Shown here piece after piece: positions 11,042 through 21,847 of a DNA stretch of 64,000 nucleotides. The translations under genes and the position numbers were made by a program. Positions within the stretch are counted from its first letter, which is position 1. Every line of letters starts with the position of its first letter. Location: the NCBI GenBank assembly GCA_022376515.1, contig WTXI01000033.1, positions 62,001-126,000 of the forward strand. The letters are read 5' to 3'. Source of the DNA: Lactifluus volemus (taxonomy: Eukaryota; Basidiomycota; Agaricomycetes; Russulales; Russulaceae). The notes under the pieces were generated by a model. The model worked only from the letters and a program-made list of their open reading frames with translations, had not been told where the DNA came from and did no database searches.

Positions 11042-12361
11042 CTAGGCCTTCAAAGCATCGACCTCATTAATGAAAGGGTAGTCAACATACCCAGCCGCAG
11101 CTTCTACGGTATAAAACGTGTCACGATTATATGGTGTCAAGGGAAACCCTTCTTTCAAGCGCAGGGGAAGATCAGGCTGTGATGATATAATGTCAGTGTC
11201 AGGATCCACTTTCGAGCATCGTACATAATGCAAAAAAGGCGACTCACGTTCGCAATAAAATGACGGCCAAAGGCGACAAGACCGCCATGCTTCTCCACCA
11301 TGCCAGCAGCTGAGGCACGATCGAAGCCGCCTGTGGCAATGAAAGGGATATCGCCTGCAGCCTTGCGCAATGCCTCGTTTGACTGGGTGCTCCCTTGATC
11401 CGAGTTCCGTTCGTCACCCCCATTGATGCGCGGCTCGATACCATGAACATAGGCGAAATTTGGGTGTGTCACGCGAATACGTTCTACGAATGTCGTGAAG
11501 GTCGGAAGTGGATCCTTCATACCCATACCTACCAAACACAAAAACGAGAAAAATTCGGTCTTAGGTGCGGATGGACTGTGAGTAGATCACATATTCCTCA
11601 CCTTGGAACGTGGACCAGGGGCTGATTCGGACGGCTGTCCTTTCCGCGCCCACGGATTTCACGATTGCGTCAATTACCTCGAGCGGGAAGCGCAAGCGGT
11701 TTTCAATCGACCCGCCATATTCATCCGTACGCTGATTACTTGTCGTCTGCATGAACTGATCCAACAGGTAGCCGTTGGCCGCATGTACTTCCACGCCGTC
11801 AAAACCAGCCTCTAGTGCATTCCTTGCGGCATCGACATACAATTGGGTGTACTCTTTGATCTCTGAGACAGTTAGCGGCCGTGGTATAGTTTGATCCTGA
11901 TGACCAGCAATGGGAATAGGACTAGGACCGACGACGTCAAAGCCCCCATGATTGAGGACGGCAGGGTCTGCAACACGCCCGATTGCCCAGAGTTGCAGGA
12001 ATATAAACGAGCCATTTGCGTGCACGGAATCCGTGACCTTTTCAAAGTAAGCTTACTTTTGAAATAATTCACATGAACTTTTACTAACCGCTTTCCATGC
12101 AGCAATCTGTGCACTGCTCCAGATACCCGGGACGTTTGAGTACCCTCCTCCTTGAGGGGAAATTACGGTACCCTCGGTGATGATCAGGGTTCCGGGAATG
12201 CTAGAACGCTGCGAGTAGTATTTCTTTGCAAGTTCGCCGTGGACGTGGTCCTTGTTCGCACGGAAGCGAGTTAAAGGTGCCATTACGACGCGGTGCTGAA
12301 GGTTCATCGCACCGACACGCAGGGGCTTGAAGAGCGCAGATACAGACTCGGTGGAGGACAT
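11042..12361 (-). CDS. Old yellow enzyme (FMN ene-reductase), copy 3
   Basis: Third tandem OYE. Exons: 12361-12089, 12037-11602, 11528-11248 and 11176-11042; 374 residues. It keeps MAPLTRFRANKDHVHGEL, HAANGYLLDQF (His, Asn and Tyr all present), DEYGGSIENRLRFPLEV, RISPWSTFQG and AFGRHFIAN, and ends NEVDALKA. The second exon begins VTDSVHANG, which confirms the shared first-intron acceptor (the other copies have ITDAVHANG). Two features set it apart from the others: YYSQRSSIPGTLIITEGTV where the others have ITEATF, and a deleted residue in NHGGFD. Tandem minus-strand copies with duplicated introns and promoters indicate local duplication. Confidence 0.94.
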
Positions 12362-12460
12362 GATGACAATTGGCGTAAAGAGTCGAGAAAACCGTACAAG
12401 AACTTGAATTAGAAGCCCGAGAGAAAGATTGTTGCTTGATCCGCACCAGGAAAGTAGGTC

Positions 12461-12470
12461 AGCTTATATA
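12461..12470 (-). promoter_or_regulatory. TATA box of OYE copy 3
   Basis: TATATAAGCT on the minus strand, about 100 bp upstream of the copy 3 ATG, in the same position as the box of copy 2. Confidence 0.55.
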
Positions 12471-14554
12471 CTGAGTTTGTACCGACATAGGTGCATTTCT
12501 TCGCTGAGTAATTGGTGGTCCATTCGTTTCGAGTCTTTGTACCGGTGACCTTCACGAGCGCTCACCTACTCTCCTTAGGCACACCCCCGGGTTCAAGCTG
12601 AGCCGACCCAAAGTTGTCAGCAGTGTTGCTAATGATATCAGCGACCCACATCAACAACCCACCTCTTCTCCATTCATGCATGCGAGCATAATCACGCCCG
12701 TAAACGTAAGGTTTCCCATCAACTTTACGTGATGTTTTTCCTTTGTCGGTCATCTGTTGAGCCTTTTTGGATTGTCACGGCCGGTAATGTTACATTAGCA
12801 AGCCATTTATGACTTTTCCGAATCATGGAAATCACGCGTGGTCGCCTTGAATGGGTATGTTTTGTGCCCACTTTAGGTCTGTCCTTCTGTTGATGTCTGC
12901 GCGCGAGGCCTGGTGCGATGCATTCACGCAACAGATAGTCACCAAGGAATGAAACAGGACGAAAACGTATAGTTGGTGAGTCCAAGGAGGTAGTAAACCG
13001 CGTAACTATCACCTTTCCCATTTCTGCCACCACGCGCGGTCCCTATCACAACACCCAAACTGCGTCACTGTCCGCGTCACCAGGCCCCACCTTTCTGCGT
13101 CGCGCCGCAACCGCGATCACAACCAGGTATGCGTCAAAGATGAGAGTGTGGTGTGCGCGGGGGAGAGCTTGTTACGTAGGGGGAAAGTATGCCAGACGCA
13201 CTGTCGTCGATAATTTTGCCACAACTTGTTTATTTTTGCGCAAAATTTGCCGCCAAGATGAGAACATATTAGGCCGCAAACTGATTCACTTTTCCAAGAT
13301 GAAGGTTAATAGGGAAATGGATATGCCTGAGCCTGAGGATTTGTGAGCTAAAACTGGTAGGGATATGCCAACCGTATCGTACCATGTGCATGTGCGGCTG
13401 AGGGCGGGCATGGTCGGTCACAGTAAGATGGCATTCACAAGGATGATGTGCAAGGTGCCAGACTAACGAGCTGGTCCTCGCCGTTATATGAGATGAGGCT
13501 ACCATACGTACGCGTCCTGGGCCCAGGGTCGTCGATATCGTCTGCTGCCTCCGCCTCGACGACGCGCTTCATCGCGAATGTGACATGTCAAGACGCAGGA
13601 CGTTTCCTCTTCAGACCGGTGACATCTTACTGATTGCCGCTATCCTCGCCATTCTGTATCCCCGGCTTCTCCTGGGCCCTAGCCTGCGGTCTTTCTGTTC
13701 GAATATGAGGAGGAAATATTTTGGGTAGTTCATGTATATGCGGGGTGTACTAGGGCAGGTTGAAGAAAGGCGATGTGTTGACTTGGCCGGAATGAACTGA
13801 ACTACAGTAGCCACGCACTCGCAGGCTCTGCGGCGCCATGTGTAAAAAAAGCATTACACGCTCTGTGGAGTTCACAAGATAGACAGACGGCATCGAAAAG
13901 CGGCTGCATTACAGCACTCTTATTGGGAAGCGGGGGTAAAGATTTTTTAAACGGTTGCTAGCCTCCCGGGCCGGATCTCCGCGGTCAGTTGTGCGTCAAA
14001 TGGGCCGGGGTCGCACGGTTCAGGGAAGGGTTCAGCAATTGTCATAGAACTGGTAAGCTGCTTGATAACATTTTCTCTAGTCACAAGCTCAAAAATGGGT
14101 GGTATATTGTTGGATTCGAAAACGTAGACACTATGATCGCGCCCGTTGGACTTTTCATAGGTTGGCCAACTTGAAAGCGCCAATATCACAATATTCCTAC
14201 TACATGTCACTCCAAATAAGTCCGTGGCTGTCAGCCTTGACTTGATCGCATTCTTAACTTGGAATTTAGTGTAAAGGAATTGGTTCGGGTGTCCAGGCTG
14301 AGTACGGCGGCAATGGGTTGGGAGAACGAGTGCGGCGAGTTACGGTCATCCGCACGGGAACCATAGCCGGACCCGAGTTGATCATGATGGTCGAATAGAA
14401 CCTATAACACGTTTTATTATACATCGTTTTGAAATGCGACATTATGGAGGTGCAAAAACTGGATGGTTTAACTTTACAGATAATATTATTCGTACAAGGT
14501 CGTTCCAACGGGCAGACAAAGGCAGAAGGGGGGAATAGGAGTAAACAACGGCAT
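12471..14554. other. Intergenic stretch with a degenerate dispersed repeat
   Basis: About 2.1 kb without a supported gene. A 63-codon minus-strand ORF (12753-12562) starts with ATG and its stop is followed by a donor-like GTGAGC, but no homology or continuing exon is visible. The segment 14190-14320 resembles 21613-21740. Confidence 0.4.
14190..14320. repeat. Degenerate dispersed repeat, copy 1
   Basis: Shares an ordered series of blocks with 21613-21740: a GTCACTCCA..AATAAG block, CTGTCA.CCTTGA, GTAAAGGA and ACGGCGGCAATGG. Similarity is partial, roughly two-thirds by eye. Identity is unknown; it may be a remnant of a non-autonomous element. Confidence 0.5.
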
Positions 14555-17500
14555 CTATTTGGATACATATACTGTACACCAATTTGATCCGTGCGCGCAG
14601 TTGGAGAGATCAAGCCGGGTTTCGTGTTCGCCTGCAACCCAAACAGTGCCAGGTCTATGAAGACACCGCCTGTGCAAGTGAGGAATCCAAAAAAGAAGTT
14701 CTTTATCTCCCCTCGGGCCTACTATCCAACCGTCATTATCAATGAGGGATTGGTCCGTAAACTGTGGCCCATCCCGCAATGCAATAGGCCTGACTGATTT
14801 GGTATGTCCAGTAAATGGGCTCGCAGTGACCTGTCCTGTTGACACATCCCACACGCGGATCGTGTGATCTCGTGAGGCTGATGCGATACGCTGTCCATTC
14901 GGCGAGAATGCAACAGAATTGACTGAATCGGTGTGTCCAGCAAACAGACCCGCTACGACATGTCCTGTTGCCGCATCCCACACGCGAATCATGCAATCTC
15001 CCGAGGCCGATGCGATGCGCAGTCCGTCTGGCGAGAATGCGACAGAATGAACCAATTTGGTGTGTCTACAGGCAGTAAATGGGCCTGCTATGACATGTCC
15101 CGTTGCCGCATCCCACACGCGAATTGTGCGATCAAACGAGGCCGATGCGATGCGCAGTCCGTCTGGTGAGAATGCAACAGAGTCGACTGATCCAGAGTGT
15201 CCAGTAAATGGGCCTGCTACGACATGTCCCGTTGCCGCACCCCACACGCGAATCGTGCGATCTGCCGAGGCAGATGCGATACGCTGTCCGTCTGGCGAGA
15301 ATGCAACAGAATTGACCGAAGAGGTGTGTCTAGTAAAAGGGCCCGCTACGACACGTCCCGTTGCCGCATCCCACACGCGAATCGTGCGATCTCCCGAGGC
15401 CGATGCGATACGCTGTCCGTCCGGCGAAAATGAAATAGATTTGACCCATTTGGTGTGTCCAGTAAACGGGCCTGCTACAACCTGTCCTGTTGCTACATTC
15501 CACACGCGAATCGTGCAATCTTCCGAGGCAGATGCAATACACTGTCTGTTCGGGGAGAATGCAACAGAAGTGACTGAATCGGTGTGTCCAGTAAATGGAC
15601 CTGCTACAGCGTGTCCCGTTGCCGCATCCCACACCCGAATCGTGGAATCGACCGAGGCCGATGCGATATGTAGTCCGTCCGGTGAGAATGCAACAGAATT
15701 GACACAAAAGGTGTGTCCAGTAAGTGGGCCCGCTACGACATGTTGCGTTGCCGCATTCCACACGCGAATCGTGCGATCGAATGAGGCCGATGCGATATGC
15801 TGTCCATCCAGTGAGAATGCAACAGCGTTGACCGATTCGGTGTGTCCAGTAAATGGGCCCGCTACAACCTGTCCCGTTGCCGCATTCCACACGCAAATCG
15901 TGCGATCTCTCGAGGTCGATGCGATATGCTGTCCGTCCGGCGAGAATGCAACAGAATTTACTGATTCGGTGTGTCGGGTAAATGGGCCCACTACGACATG
16001 TCCCGTTGTTGCATCCCATACGCGAATTGTGCGGTCATCCGAGGCTGATGCGATACGCTGTCCGTCCGGAGAGAATGCAACGGAATTGACTGATTCGGTG
16101 TGTCCAGTAAATGGGCGCACCACCGCCTGTCCCGTTGCTGCATCCCACATGCGAATCGTGCGATCGGATGAGGCCGATGCGATATGCTGTCTGTCCGGTG
16201 AGAATGTAACAGAATTGACAGATTCAGTATGTCCAGTAAACGGGCCTGCTGCGACCTGTCCTGTTGCCGTATCCCACACACGAATCGTGTGATCTCCCGA
16301 GGCCGATGCGATATGTAGTCCGTCCGGTGAGAATGCAACAGAATAAACCGAAGAGGTGTGTCCAGTAAATGGGCCTGCCACGACCTGTCCCGTTTCCACA
16401 TCCCACACGAGAATCGTGCGATCGAACGAGGCCGATGCGATACGCTGTCCGTCCGGCGAAAATGCAACAGCATTGACTGATGCTCTGTGCCCAGTAAACG
16501 GGCCCGCTGCGACCTGTCCTGTTGCCGCATCCCACACGCGAATCGTGCGATCTCCCGAGGCCGATGCGATACGCTGTCCGTCCGGCGAGAATGCAACAGA
16601 ACTGACCCAGTTGTCGTGTGCATTAATTGTCATTTCCAGTGCTGGCCAATGGGACAACTGCCCGCGTTCAAAGGTCAATGTGTGGGCAAATCGGTGAAAG
16701 TATTGATTATAGATACGGGAGGAGCTTGGGGCGAAAGGGAGCGCAGAGATGTAGATATGTGGAGCACTTCTTGCTACTGCCATTCCGAAGTACCGCACGA
16801 ATGTGGATGCATCGTTTACCAATCGCAACAAATTTTTACCCTCGTTTGCGAATCCTATTCGATTTTATGCAGAAGTCACCAATCGTCTGATCGAATCATG
16901 GGATAGACCTACCTCCCGCTGCAACCATAGCACCAGAGATGACAATGCTGGTAAAGCAATATCCACACTTTTCTGAATGCTAAGAACTTCCAGCCAAAAC
17001 AGAAACTTCTCCTCGAACAGGAATCGAAGTTTCCTGAATAAATTCTGCTCGAAAGCGAGTTGTTCTAAATGGTTGTCCCAGTAAATGCAGGCATACGATA
17101 GAGCAGGTGGAACGTGTTTAAGAATTCGAGAATCGACGTCTGGAACGTCGCTGTTGGCAAGATATGATGACTCCAGTTCGCAAATGTTGAATTTAAGTTG
17201 ATTGAGCATTAAGCCAAGGCAGGAATGTGCCAACTGATGGTGGGCATCGTCAAGATCGACATAAAACAAATGACTCTTCTTACTCGTCAGAAATCGTAGA
17301 ATGAGGTATGGAGAGGAATGATCGGCAGCGTTCTATCAGATGGAGTGACGTTCCTCAGTAGTGAGCCGAGATAAGAGAGAACTTCAAGTACAAGCTCGGA
17401 ATCGTCGGGGTCATCTTTGGGCGCATAGAGTCGCAGAGTGATCAGGGAATTGACAGAGAAAGGCTGGACCGCGGCAAGAAGCTGTCCCATCACGGACCGA

Positions 17501-19267
17501 AAGATACCCTGTACCTCAGGCGATTTGAAGTACTCCTTGAGAACTTGTTCATATAAATTGTCCAACGGGCCTTGTCCAGTCTGACCTCGAGCGTGTCCTA
17601 ACAGGCGCTCTCCGCGCTGTAACTTGCTAAGGCCAAGACTGGTAGGGCTATTCACGAACCCGCAAGCAACGGCTGCCCATTGAAAGACGCCCTCTGCCGC
17701 CTTCGTCAGTTTGACACCATGGGCTTCGAAGACGGCTGGAGGCAGCTCGCTTCGAAGATACGCGAGAATATCTTGCTCCGTCTTGGCTAGTTTGGCATCG
17801 TTTATGGAGAGGGTGCGGACGGACATTGCGTTGGCGAATGCAGGTTCGATCCCATTCTCGGGCCGAGATGTTATGAGAATCCGGAAGTTTGGCGGCAGTT
17901 CGGAGAGGTGACAAGCGAGGAAGGTGTGCAATCCCTTTTTGTCGATCGAATCTCCACTCTCGTCCAACGCGTCGACGACGAAAAGGATTGGGTCATTGAG
18001 TTTCAGGTTCTTGAGCGGTACAAGGAGAAGCCATTCAAAAAGTGTACGATAGTCTCGGGTGTTACGAAGAGACGACTTTTCCTTGATGACCTTCCCAAGG
18101 GCGAGCTTGAATTCAGGATTGCGATCGGAGAGATCGCAAGCAAGCGTCGTGAAGAGCTGGTATGCCTTGCCTTTGGACCCTTCCCCTCGCCGAAAAACAA
18201 AGTAAGAGCCGAGACACGTCTTCTCGAACCTACGTGCAACTTCATGTGCAATCGAAGACTTTCCAGTGCCCGCCCGGCCGAGGATGACGAGGGTACGTTC
18301 AGATTTGGGATTTTCGACCCACTTGAAGATGTAGTCGAGATAATCTTGGCGTGTGCCTTCGAGACAGCGCTTCTCATCCCCGAACGGCCAGCCTCCCGCG
18401 TAAGGCAATCCTCTGATGATTGCTGTGTGCTTCTTGTCAGATCGGAGATCCAAGTATCTTGGGCCACCCACCTTCTAGTTCTTGAGTGAGTTGTGACAAT
18501 AGAACGAAAAAGTTCATGTTGGCCTGCAGAAACGGTTTGAACGAGCGAAAGGGATAAAGGTCTCCAACAGACCTGGTATATATGAAGAATCATCGACAAT
18601 TTTGCATCATACTGCTTGACCTTCTTCAACAACTCGTTACGAAGAAGGAACATCTTGATTCCTTTCACTTCAGCGCATTCTTTCAGCGCGGCGTCAATCC
18701 CGTGCAAATCGCTTGATTTGGATGAGACCATGACGTATTCAGTAAGAGGAAACCCACCTATGAAAGGACCTCAAGATAGAGAGCAGGTCGGATGGTAGTT
18801 CTTCTATCTTCAAACCATGGTTTCGGCACATATTTCCGACATTGATAACGACACTCCCAACTTTGGCTAGTTTCTCCATCACAAGTTTCCACTCTCCCTT
18901 GCACTGCTTGACCTCCTTATATACTATCATCAACACGGAAGATGTTAGAGGTCAGACGAGGCACTCACGTCCCACATTTTGAGAGCCTGGAGAATGAGGC
19001 CCGCGGCTGGAGAGATATAGGGTATCGTTTTAGCCAAGGAACTGAGATCCTTCAAGGCGGAAAGGGTTGGTTCTATCACGCTTATCACGAGGTCAGTCCC
19101 TCCAGCGATCGGCTCCGATGGAGCAGGGCTGGTGGGATTAGCAGCTTGACAAGGCACACGTGAGCGATTGGAAACGACAGATTAAAGTAGTACACACAAA
19201 TAAGGGGATCATTGCCGGAGACAGGATTACGGGAGTTTGGAATCCGTTTCTTCCAAATGGGCGACAT
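14555..19267 (-). pseudogene. NACHT-WD40 NLR-like gene, frameshifted
   Basis: STAND/NLR-type signalling ATPase of the kind that acts in fungal non-self recognition. Upstream exons: 19267-19198, 19144-18969, 18915-18758 and 18711-18573, an alpha-helical N-terminal domain without C2. The NACHT region begins near 18474 with RGLPYAGGWPFGDEKRCLEGT. It shows P-loop GRAGTGKSSIAHEVA, Walker B LFVVDALDESG and sensor RILITSRPENGIEPAF. At 17297 one T is missing relative to the intact paralogue at 61082-62609, so translation stops after PLHTSFYDF; the downstream frame continues with FYVDLDDAHHQLAHSC to about 16909. The last exon (16854-14555) carries 14 WD40 repeats and a degenerate end. The junction at 18572-18475 is uncertain and could hide a second lesion. 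It is either a young pseudogene or a single-base sequence error. Confidence 0.85.
14815..16635 (-). repeat. 14 tandem WD40 repeats, period about 129 bp
   Basis: Each unit is about 43 codons with the core SVAFSPDGQRIASAS.DRT and IRVWDAATG..VAGPFTGHT. Units are nearly identical; differences concentrate at the few residues around HT.(S/W/F).V and .D.T that line the propeller surface. This is the pattern of concerted evolution known for fungal HET-type WD40 arrays. Confidence 0.9.
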
Positions 19268-19904
19268 ATTTTTCGACTTGATTTTGAAGAAGATAATGGG
19301 ACGAGCAAGCAAGTGAGAACGTGGCGCGTGGCGTGTGTTTTGCACACCCGTTGCTTAAGGGCATCAGGCGCGTCAGGCTAAGCCTAGGACGGTATCCCGT
19401 TTGAGGCCCGCATCAGGAAACCTGCACTAAACTTTTTTGGGTGAGCGAGCTCAAGCTGGAGCTCGCCAAAAAGGGCAAAAAAGGGGCAAAAAGTGGCAAA
19501 AGCGGAAAGGGAACCAGAATTACCCCAAAAGTTGCTTTCTGCTGTATTTTTAAAAAGTAAAAAAAGATGGAAGGCATATTAGATGCGTTCCATGGCATGG
19601 ATAAAGTGAAAAAGTTTTGCACCATTTACTGATGCGATTAGTCGCTCGCGTGCCTGCCTGTTAAGACAACTGAACTCACTCAAAAAAAACAAGTGACGGT
19701 TCCGGCCAAGTACTAGTACCCGACAACCCGTCAGTCAACTTCTTTGAATGCAAATGGACGAGCATTCCATGACACAAATAGCAAAGACGTTGCGCATCAA
19801 CGGAAGAAATCGTTGATTCTACAACGACCGGGTAAGTCTCATCAGGAACAACCACGACGATTTCTGACTCATCATGGCACCGTTTTTTCGGTGGACTAGG
19901 CACG
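19268..19904. other. Intergenic stretch between the NLR and F-box genes
   Basis: Divergent promoter region. Part of it (about 19720-19904) matches the 5' flank and hidden first exon of the downstream F-box paralogue at 21830-21990. The rest shows no gene. Confidence 0.4.
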
Positions 19905-21257
19905 ATGTCCCCACGAGTAACAATCGGATCTCTCCCCGACGATGTCCTCCTAGAGATATTCGATTTTTATCAAGTTGTCATCAACAACTCCAAAGATGAA
20001 TTTCCATGGAACTGGGAAAGGCTAGTGCACGTATGCCAACGATGGCGATACCTCATTTTCGAATCACCAATCCGTCTCAATCTGCAGCTCTTTTGCAGGA
20101 AGAAATCGCCTGTGAAGAATCTGTTGGATGTCTGGCCACCATTTCCTCTCGTTATCCAAGTCGACTACGGTAACAACGTTATCAACTGGCGCCCCAAAGA
20201 CAGCATGTTGGACAACCTCGTTGCCGCATTGGAGCGTCGTGATCGCGTTCGCCGTATTGATATCGCCGATCCACCGGAATCTTGGTGGAAAGAAATTGTC
20301 ACGGCAATGCAGGGACCATTTCCAGCATTGAGATCCCTTTCGTTGGCGTCACTTTATGAGATGCCTATTCCTCCCCTTCCTGATACATTCTTGAACGGAC
20401 ATGCCCCGTGTCTACAAGATCTCGCTCTCGAGGACATCCCATTCCCGTCGTTGCCAAGATTTCTCTCGTATACAAGCGACCTCACATCTCTCCGTCTTTT
20501 CTGTATCGTTAATTCTGGGTACATCCCACCCGAGACATTGGCCACATGCCTGTCCGCGTTGCCAAAGCTCAAATCGCTTCAGATCGATTTCGATCACGAT
20601 TTCGAAATGCCGACGCCTCACCCCCAACGAGAAAACAGAGCTTCACTGCCACCGACCCGGTTCGTTCTCTCCGCTCTCACCGAGTTGAATTTCGATGGTA
20701 TGAGCAAGTATCTGGAAGCCCTCGCGGCCCGAATAGATGCTCCTCTACTCGATGAATTCCACATACGCTTCTCCGATGAGCTTGTGTTTGACATTCCCCA
20801 AATCATTCGGTTCTTTGGTCACTTAGACTCGTTCAGGCCATCGAGTCTAACTTTGGAATTCAATCTGTTTCGCATGAGCGCCTACATATATTTTCCCTCG
20901 CGTCATTCCGCGCATCCTTCCTCGTGGGCAATCATGTACGAACAGTTAGATCAGCAAGTCATTTCTGTAGCGCAGATATGCAGCCAGATTCTGCTTTTCC
21001 GCTCTAGCATCAAGTCACTCAAAATCAAGGTCAAGAAACCTCCCCAAATGACCCAGCAAGACGAGATAGATCCCACGCTATGGTACCAACTTTTTCACAC
21101 ATTCACCTCTGTCCACAGTCTGTACATACCTGCCACGCTACAGCTGTCCATTGTAGTTGCGTTGCAAGGGTTCACGGGAGAATCGGCTGCCGAAGTATTG
21201 CCCTTGCTACGCAACCTTTTCATAGTGGGGAATATGTTGGACAACACCGCGCGATAA
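19905..21257 (+). CDS. F-box protein, copy 1, shortened by a premature stop
   Basis: Predicted substrate adaptor of an SCF ubiquitin ligase, one of the large agaricomycete F-box families. Single exon of 450 codons from the ATG at 19905. The F-box is at the N-terminus: GSLPDDVLLEIFDFYQ, then WERLVHVCQRWRYLIFESP. A leucine-rich C-terminal region of irregular repeats follows (LTSLRLFCIV, LPKLKSLQID, LTELNFDG). Against copy 2 the reading frame stops early: DNTAR is followed by TAA (21255-21257) where copy 2 has CAA, removing about 17 residues. Upstream, 19845-19904 aligns with an intron of copy 2. The matching first exon here has no in-frame ATG, so the ATG at 19905 is the likely start. Target unknown. 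Confidence 0.8.
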   Translation: MSPRVTIGSLPDDVLLEIFDFYQVVINNSKDEFPWNWERLVHVCQRWRYLIFESPIRLNLQLFCRKKSPVKNLLDVWPPFPLVIQVDYGNNVINWRPKDSMLDNLVAALERRDRVRRIDIADPPESWWKEIVTAMQGPFPALRSLSLASLYEMPIPPLPDTFLNGHAPCLQDLALEDIPFPSLPRFLSYTSDLTSLRLFCIVNSGYIPPETLATCLSALPKLKSLQIDFDHDFEMPTPHPQRENRASLPPTRFVLSALTELNFDGMSKYLEALAARIDAPLLDEFHIRFSDELVFDIPQIIRFFGHLDSFRPSSLTLEFNLFRMSAYIYFPSRHSAHPSSWAIMYEQLDQQVISVAQICSQILLFRSSIKSLKIKVKKPPQMTQQDEIDPTLWYQLFHTFTSVHSLYIPATLQLSIVVALQGFTGESAAEVLPLLRNLFIVGNMLDNTAR

Positions 21258-21612
21258 GGCATACAATCATTCATCGCAGCCCGTCAACACAGTGGCCGCC
21301 CTGTGGCCGTTTTTCGCTGCTAAGGCCATCATCTTTGGAACCATCATCCCCGACTCATTCTTTTTCCTGCTTCTACCGTCTTGGCATGATCCTCTTATGT
21401 TACTTCTGTGCGAGTTTCTTTTTCGTACGAACCGCCTTGCCTTTACGCCCACTATGTGTTGTTCTTCTGTTCCGCGTCACCTCTGTCATAATGTAAATGC
21501 AATATTGCGTAGACACGCCCAATGAATTTCCGGCGCCTTTTTCTTCCAACAGAACCCAAAATTTGGGTTTGCAACTTCACGCAAGCCAAAGTGACGTTGA
21601 AGGGGGTCTCGC

Positions 21613-21740
21613 CAAAGCGCCACTGTCACGATATGCCCACACGTCACTCCAATAAGCTTGTAACTGTCATCCTTGATTTAACCATAACTTTGAATGTACT
21701 GTAAAGGATACCAGCACGGCGGCAATGGACTATGGGTCAT
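21613..21740. repeat. Degenerate dispersed repeat, copy 2
   Basis: Partner of the repeat at 14190-14320, same strand. It shares the CACTCCA-AATAAG block, the GTAAAGGA block and the CACGGCGGCAATGG block in the same order. Confidence 0.5.
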
Positions 21741-21847
21741 TGGTTGTGACGGGCCGGTAGGTCCGCGCGAGGAGGTTCTAGGCTGAGGCATGTGATTGCT
21801 CCTGTTGGACCTCGACAACGCGTCAGTCCGAGTCAACTTCTTTTCAG

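Noticed and set aside
15057..16292. 411-codon ORF on the plus strand opposite the WD40 array, with a CPVNGPATTCPVAASHTRIV repeat
   Set aside because: It is the antisense of near-identical WD40 repeats: the 129-bp period keeps an opposite frame free of stops. The right-hand array gives the same antisense pattern.
16855..16912. Second frameshift before the WD40 exon of the broken NLR
   Set aside because: With the canonical donor at 16912 the frame is lost, but a GT at 16908 (GTCTAT) restores it. I therefore do not count it as a certain lesion.
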